Source of the DNA: Ruminimicrobiellum sp045223915 | Lineage (GTDB): Bacteria > Elusimicrobiota > Endomicrobiia > Endomicrobiales > Endomicrobiaceae | Reading direction: 5' to 3' | Length of the DNA: 64,000 bases | Assembly (NCBI GenBank): GCA_045223915.1 | Contig: JBGUZU010000040.1 | Span: 79,987 to 143,986, forward strand | Translations under genes and position numbers: made by a program | Part shown: positions 60,248 to 64,000 of the stretch, in pieces | Layout of the letters: the number at the start of each line of letters is the position of its first letter | Position numbering within the stretch: the stretch's first letter is position 1 | The notes under the pieces: model-generated | What the model was told of the DNA's origin: nothing | Databases searched by the model: none | What the model saw: the letters and a program-made list of their open reading frames with translations, nothing else

Positions 60248-61462
60248 TTAAATTAAATATTGTTTTGCTAAATCTGTTAGTTTTTCTTCGGTTAATTGTT
60301 GTCTAGATAATAACTGCATAGTTTTTCTTAAAAATATTTTGAATTTTACAAAAGCTAATCTATCATTGCTTTTGTCTTGTATTTCGGGTTTTACTTTCTT
60401 TATTTCAATATAAGCTTCATATAAATCTCTTTTAAAAAAATCATAATTATGTCCCCATCCGCCGAAAAAGTATTGTCTCATTAAATCGTAACTTATAGGT
60501 TTGTTGTCAGGTTTTATTCTATCGTATTGTATCCATCCGCAATATAGCCATAATTCTTTTATCCAATGATATACTCTTTTGTTTTTATTATCTGTTATTA
60601 TTTTTGCACAATGTTCAAAAAACATATTATTTAAATGGTGTTCCCATAATCTATCGCATACGATTTCTGTCTTACTGAAAGATTGTATTTTAGGTTCGGT
60701 ATATTCGGTTATTACAATCTCCATAGACTCATATTTATTCATATACTCACATACACATAAATATTTTTTGTTATTTACAGTAAAATCAAACGGAACAAAA
60801 TTAGGGATTTTAGTTAATAAATTAAACCAAACATGTGGATTTTCCTCTTCAAACACTTTTTCCATAATTTCTTTATTAAGTTCATCGGGGCATTTATTTA
60901 CATTTACTTTATAATTTTTACCGGGAACAATTTCGTCTTTAAATTCAAAAGTAAAGATATTTCCTTTTTTTAAAACTTCTATGTTATACAAACCTGAATT
61001 TTTAACCGTATTTAAAATATTTTGCGGCAATTTAACTAAATCTATTTTGGTAAATGGTAATTTTTTATTCATAAGAACCTCTCTTGCATATGAATAAGAC
61101 CAATACGGATACATTGCTATTCTATCAATAATTACTTTTGGAACATTTTTAAAACCAACTCCTTCTGCATACCAATAAGATTCGTTTCCATATCTGCTCA
61201 TTTTATATATAATTTTTTTTGGAACATTTTTATATTTCATTTTTTCAGCATAATCAGAATGATAACCTCGTTTACATATTGCATCAACTATAAATTTTGG
61301 AACATTTTTAAAATTTAAATTCTCTGCATATTCAATAAGCTTCCATCCTGAAAAATTGTAAATAAGTTCATTTGGAATATTTTTAAAACCAAGTTTTTTT
61401 GCATAATCAAAAGCTTGTTCTTTAGTTAAATTTTCAAGTTCTTTTTTTGTTAATTTTTGCAT
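60248..61462 (-). CDS. Hypothetical protein with N-terminal tandem repeats
   Basis: The first 130 residues of this 404-residue protein contain four copies of a 26-31-residue unit of the form YAxxLxFKNVPxxII: YAKKLGFKNIPNELI, YAENLNFKNVPKFIV, YAEKMKYKNVPKKII and YAEGVGFKNVPKVII. The unit resembles DUF4116-type helical repeats. The remaining 270 residues (with YAREVLMNKKLPF, VWFNLLTKIPNFVPFDF) are unrecognised. It lies between membrane paralog B and the DnaB-like gene. Confidence 0.65.
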   Translation of the reverse strand: MQKLTKKELENLTKEQAFDYAKKLGFKNIPNELIYNFSGWKLIEYAENLNFKNVPKFIVDAICKRGYHSDYAEKMKYKNVPKKIIYKMSRYGNESYWYAEGVGFKNVPKVIIDRIAMYPYWSYSYAREVLMNKKLPFTKIDLVKLPQNILNTVKNSGLYNIEVLKKGNIFTFEFKDEIVPGKNYKVNVNKCPDELNKEIMEKVFEEENPHVWFNLLTKIPNFVPFDFTVNNKKYLCVCEYMNKYESMEIVITEYTEPKIQSFSKTEIVCDRLWEHHLNNMFFEHCAKIITDNKNKRVYHWIKELWLYCGWIQYDRIKPDNKPISYDLMRQYFFGGWGHNYDFFKRDLYEAYIEIKKVKPEIQDKSNDRLAFVKFKIFLRKTMQLLSRQQLTEEKLTDLAKQYLI

Positions 61463-61517
61463 ATTTATTCCTTTTAATAATATCTATTAGAATCGTGTAT
61501 ATTACGAAATAAATTCT

Positions 61518-62048
61518 TTAATAATGCAATTCTTTATCTATATAAACTATTTTTTCTTTGTTTCTTAATTTTCTAAGTAATTCTATTCTTTCTTCTCTAT
61601 TTTTAGATATTTTAAATAGCCAATTATCATATCCAACTATATTTATTATTTTTTGAATTTCTTTTTCTGTTCCATGTTCTTTTTCCCATTTATGGTCTTC
61701 ACCAAAAGCTAAATTATCACCTATTTTCCAACAAATTTCTGCTATTACAAAACAAATTACAGAGATAATCAATACTGTTTTTATTTGAACACCATTCTGA
61801 GTAAATAATTCCGGAATCACAAAACTAATAATAGGAGCAAGTATTGAAACACCAAATAAAATTCCGTAAGCTACTAAAAAATACCACCCAATTGTTTCTT
61901 TTAACCCTTGCCAATCTCTTTCATAAATTTGTATTAATGTAATAAAAATTAACACTGCAAAAAAACAAAATACATAATATAAATATACTGAGGTTATTCC
62001 TAAATCAACCAAACTTGTAAAACTCATTCCTAATATTGCATTCATCAT
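61518..62048 (-). CDS. Three-TM membrane protein, paralog B
   Basis: The 176-residue protein has TM segments at about 17-41, 52-77 and 87-107 and a charged tail with NLAFGEDHKWEKEHGTEKE. The start has the same AAGGAGG site and spacing as paralog A. It is the first gene of the operon continuing to the repeat protein, DnaB-like ATPase and possibly DUF2130. The conserved GDNLAFGE and WEKExGTEKE segments mark the family. Confidence 0.7.
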   Translation of the reverse strand: MMNAILGMSFTSLVDLGITSVYLYYVFCFFAVLIFITLIQIYERDWQGLKETIGWYFLVAYGILFGVSILAPIISFVIPELFTQNGVQIKTVLIISVICFVIAEICWKIGDNLAFGEDHKWEKEHGTEKEIQKIINIVGYDNWLFKISKNREERIELLRKLRNKEKIVYIDKELHY

Positions 62049-62086
62049 ATTACACCTCCTTATACTTTTTTTTCTTTCCCAATAAT

Positions 62087-62118
62087 ATTCTATAAAACCA
62101 TATAGACAGCACTATGTC
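62087..62118 (-). promoter_or_regulatory. Island promoter 6 (membrane paralog B operon)
   Basis: The minus strand reads GACATAGTGCTGTC (62118-62105), 12 bases, then TAGAAT (62092-62087). The palindrome is identical to promoter 1. It is divergent from promoter 7, with 43 bases between the palindromes. Confidence 0.8.
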
Positions 62119-62161
62119 GCAAACAAATTGCTTTATAGATTTTGAAAAACTTAAATAAATG

Positions 62162-62193
62162 GACACAATGTTGTCTCTTTACTTTTATAAAAT
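62162..62193 (+). promoter_or_regulatory. Island promoter 7 (ClpX-like gene)
   Basis: The plus strand reads GACACAATGTTGTC (62162-62175), 12 bases, then TAAAAT (62188-62193). It is the only copy driving a plus-strand gene with the N12 layout, which shows that the arrangement follows the gene and not the strand. The start codon is 38 bases after the -10 box, with an AGGAGG site. Confidence 0.8.
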
Positions 62194-62231
62194 AATCAAA
62201 AGAATTGATTAATTTATAGGAGGATAAACAG

Positions 62232-63740
62232 ATGAACGAATTATTTAATGAACAAGAAATAAAACAAGGTAAAATTGAACCTTTAACAAAACTCCCAACT
62301 TATACTTCCGAACATTACATCAATGATATTTTAAAACTTTTTTATAGTGAAACACACCGTAGAAAAAATATCTTTGAATTGTTTAAAATAATAGATAAGA
62401 GAAGTATGGAAGAAGAATCCGATATTGATTTTATTAAAGAGATAAAGCCATATAATCTTAATATCATAGAACGATATGCTTTGATAAGAATAGCTATTGC
62501 CCAAATTAGACATGAACATTTTAGCAGAAGCGACTTAGTATCAGAGCTTATTGAATTAAATATTGCAAAACCTATTACAATAATAAACTTAATTGGCAAG
62601 AATTCAAAATTATTTAAAAACAAATGCATAATATACTCATTCGGTTTAGAATTAAACGAACATTTATTTAATTTGTTAATAACTTCAAAAGAAGAAACGA
62701 CATCCATTAATAATGATATTATCGATATAAAACCTAACGAATTATATTGCAAATTAAATAGTTATGTTATAGGACAAGATAATGCAATAAAAAACATTTC
62801 TGCAGCAGTTTATGAACACATAATAAAATGTAGACTAAACAAAGATGAAAATAAAAAAGATAAAATAGATAAAACAAACACTTTAATAATTGGTCAAACA
62901 GGAACAGGTAAAACATTTATCTGTAATACATTAAGTAAAATATTAAATATTCCCATATATATAGCAGATGCAAGTCAATTGACTGAAACAGGATATGTAG
63001 GATTATCCCCAGAATCAATGTTTGTTGGATTATTAAAAAAATGTAAACAAAATATGGAAGGAAATAAATTTCCTATAAGCATAATTTATATAGATGAAAT
63101 AGATAAAATTGCGATTAGTAAAGAAAAAGATGGTATTATAGGTAGCAAAAGTGTTCAGGAAGAATTTTTAAAAATATTTGAAAGTACCACACATTGTTGT
63201 TTTGGAATGTTTGATAATAGAGAATATGATATATCAAATGTTATGTTCATTTTAGGTGGAGCTTTTAGTGGGTTGGAAAAGATTATTGAAAAAAGGAAGA
63301 AAACAAACAAAGGAAAAAGTATAGGTTTCTTTAAAGATAATATTGTAGAACAAGATAATTTAAACATATTACAACAAGTTACTACGGAAGATTTAATAGA
63401 GTATGGTTTTTTACAGGAATTTATAGGAAGATTACCTAACAAGGTAATACTAAATGCTTTAACAAAACAAGACTTAATAAAAATTTTAACGAAAAGCCAA
63501 AATAATGTTATAACTCAATATAAACAAGTATTTACGGAAGCTGGTATAAATTTAAATATTCTTGATGAAACAATAGAATATGTTGCTGAACAAGCAATAA
63601 AAAATAATACGGGGGCAAGAGGTTTGAAGAGTATATTGAGCAGTATTTTAAACAAAATATTATTTGAGACTTCTTCCAAAGGGCAAAAAGATTTTACTTT
63701 AAGTCCAAAAGAGTTTTCTCTATTTTCTAACACTATTTAA
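62232..63740 (+). CDS. ClpX-like AAA+ unfoldase with a novel N-terminal domain
   Basis: The 502-residue protein has a complete ClpX motor from about residue 160: SYVIGQDNAIKNISAAVYEH, Walker A IIGQTGTGKTF (near 220), pore loop TGYVG (near 253), Walker B IIYIDEIDKI (near 287), FILGGAFSGL, the ClpP-docking loop SIGFF (near 364), FIGRLP, and sensor II TGARGL (near 460). The ClpX zinc domain is absent and replaced by about 155 residues of unknown, possibly winged-helix, sequence. The RKH substrate loop is also replaced. It is probably a ClpP partner with altered substrate choice. Confidence 0.9.
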   Translation: MNELFNEQEIKQGKIEPLTKLPTYTSEHYINDILKLFYSETHRRKNIFELFKIIDKRSMEEESDIDFIKEIKPYNLNIIERYALIRIAIAQIRHEHFSRSDLVSELIELNIAKPITIINLIGKNSKLFKNKCIIYSFGLELNEHLFNLLITSKEETTSINNDIIDIKPNELYCKLNSYVIGQDNAIKNISAAVYEHIIKCRLNKDENKKDKIDKTNTLIIGQTGTGKTFICNTLSKILNIPIYIADASQLTETGYVGLSPESMFVGLLKKCKQNMEGNKFPISIIYIDEIDKIAISKEKDGIIGSKSVQEEFLKIFESTTHCCFGMFDNREYDISNVMFILGGAFSGLEKIIEKRKKTNKGKSIGFFKDNIVEQDNLNILQQVTTEDLIEYGFLQEFIGRLPNKVILNALTKQDLIKILTKSQNNVITQYKQVFTEAGINLNILDETIEYVAEQAIKNNTGARGLKSILSSILNKILFETSSKGQKDFTLSPKEFSLFSNTI

Positions 63741-63770
63741 AATATAAGGATTTTATACTGAATGAAGATG

Positions 63771-63997
63771 TGTTGTTATCGTTAAAGATATTAAGATTTT
63801 CGGTTCCTTATTCTTTGCAATCAAAGAGTTTCTAAGTTTTTGTCGTTGCCGTTTGTAGCTTTCAAAGGATTTCAAGATTTTGTTTAGTTGTTTTGCTGTT
63901 ATGTCATTCAAGACCTTAAGATTTTAGGTTAGAATGAAGAAACTCAGGAATGAAGTGTATATGGATCCCGTAAGGGCATACTCGATTTCCTGAGTTT
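63771..63997 (+). repeat. Structured repeat element, right end of the accessory island
   Basis: Four degenerate repeats of about 40-45 bases (cores near 63783, 63822, 63863 and 63908; consensus TCAAAGANTTTCAAGATTTT) are followed by a hairpin with perfect 12-base arms GAAACTCAGGAA (63938-63949) and TTCCTGAGTTTC (63986-63997). It encloses GAAGTGTA, a CCC-GTAA-GGG tip and TACTCGA. The repeats and the two internal motifs match the element at 50,041-50,225, which lies in the opposite orientation. There is no gene from 63,741 to the window end. Confidence 0.7.
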
Positions 63998-64000
63998 CAA

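Noticed and set aside
51185..62175. LexA-type SOS boxes as the explanation for the GACA-N6-TGTC sites
   Set aside because: No lexA-like gene is in the island, recN and recG here lack the element, and the fixed 12-base distance to the -10 box fits a WYL activator better. A LexA variant cannot be fully excluded without the rest of the genome.
50251..63740. Prophage
   Set aside because: No integrase, terminase, portal, capsid, tail or lysis gene is present. The helicase-like and ClpX-like genes alone do not support a phage.
63771..63930. Possible CRISPR array
   Set aside because: The four repeats are degenerate and spaced irregularly (39, 41 and 45 bases between cores), with no distinct conserved repeat of 28-37 bases and no cas gene in the window.

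Overview
This window looks like a chromosomal segment of an AT-rich, Gram-negative, probably anaerobic bacterium. The Gram-negative reading rests on an outer-membrane TolC-type channel, a beta-barrel porin, arabinose-5-phosphate isomerase KdsD for Kdo synthesis, and RseP. Isoprenoids come from the MEP pathway (dxr, ispD, ispF, ispG all present). The gene mix (MEP genes, a PaaK plus ACT pair, ANTAR-controlled ammonium uptake, low GC) would fit an uncultured Elusimicrobiota-like gut bacterium, but that placement is an impression and not demonstrated by the sequence.

Positions 1-50,000 are mostly housekeeping genes in short operons: a truncated ygiQ-like gene, tRNA-Ser(TGA), rseP-ispG-greA, nadK-recN, paaK-ACT, an ECF sigma/anti-sigma pair, dxr, a tolC-hlyD-ABC2-ABC2 exporter without an ATPase gene, a hisD-hisB-hisA-hisI-trpF-kdsD operon, rlmB-cysS-ispF-ispD-PIN-aroE, guaA, lspA, ileS, mtnA, proC-yggS, recG and carA-carB. 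Many spacers carry 7-8 bp tandem repeats whose two sides are complementary, so they can fold into long hairpins. Some of these repeats supply stop codons, promoter elements or leader sequence to neighbouring genes.

Positions 45,476-49,440 are a nitrogen module: amtB, glnB/K and a porin behind a strong promoter, followed by an ANTAR response regulator with its own promoter. The leaders contain small hairpins with an AAAGnn hexaloop whose 3' arm is also the 5' arm of a downstream hairpin. The three hairpins in the amtB leader are followed by U-tracts. This is the arrangement expected for ANTAR antitermination.

Positions 50,250-63,740 are an accessory island with the most unusual content: a WYL-domain regulator, a ClpX-like unfoldase with a new N-terminus, two stand-alone DnaB-type ATPases, a DUF2130 protein with a nuclease-like motif, two paralogous three-TM proteins, three small zinc-ribbon proteins, a TPR protein, a short agmatine-deiminase relative, a PPP-type phosphatase and several unknowns. 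Seven sites in this island share one promoter layout, GACA-N6-TGTC followed by exactly 12 bases and a TAnAAT-like -10 box. One of them lies in front of the WYL gene and its divergent neighbour. The spacing TTGTC-N12-TAnnnT is that of the mycobacterial promoters activated by the WYL proteins PafB/PafC, so the island is best read as a single WYL-controlled, possibly damage- or stress-induced regulon. Homologous structured repeat elements lie in opposite orientation at the two ends of the island (50,041-50,225 and 63,771-63,997), so it may be a discrete mobile or formerly mobile unit. No integrase, transposase, relaxase or virion gene is visible.
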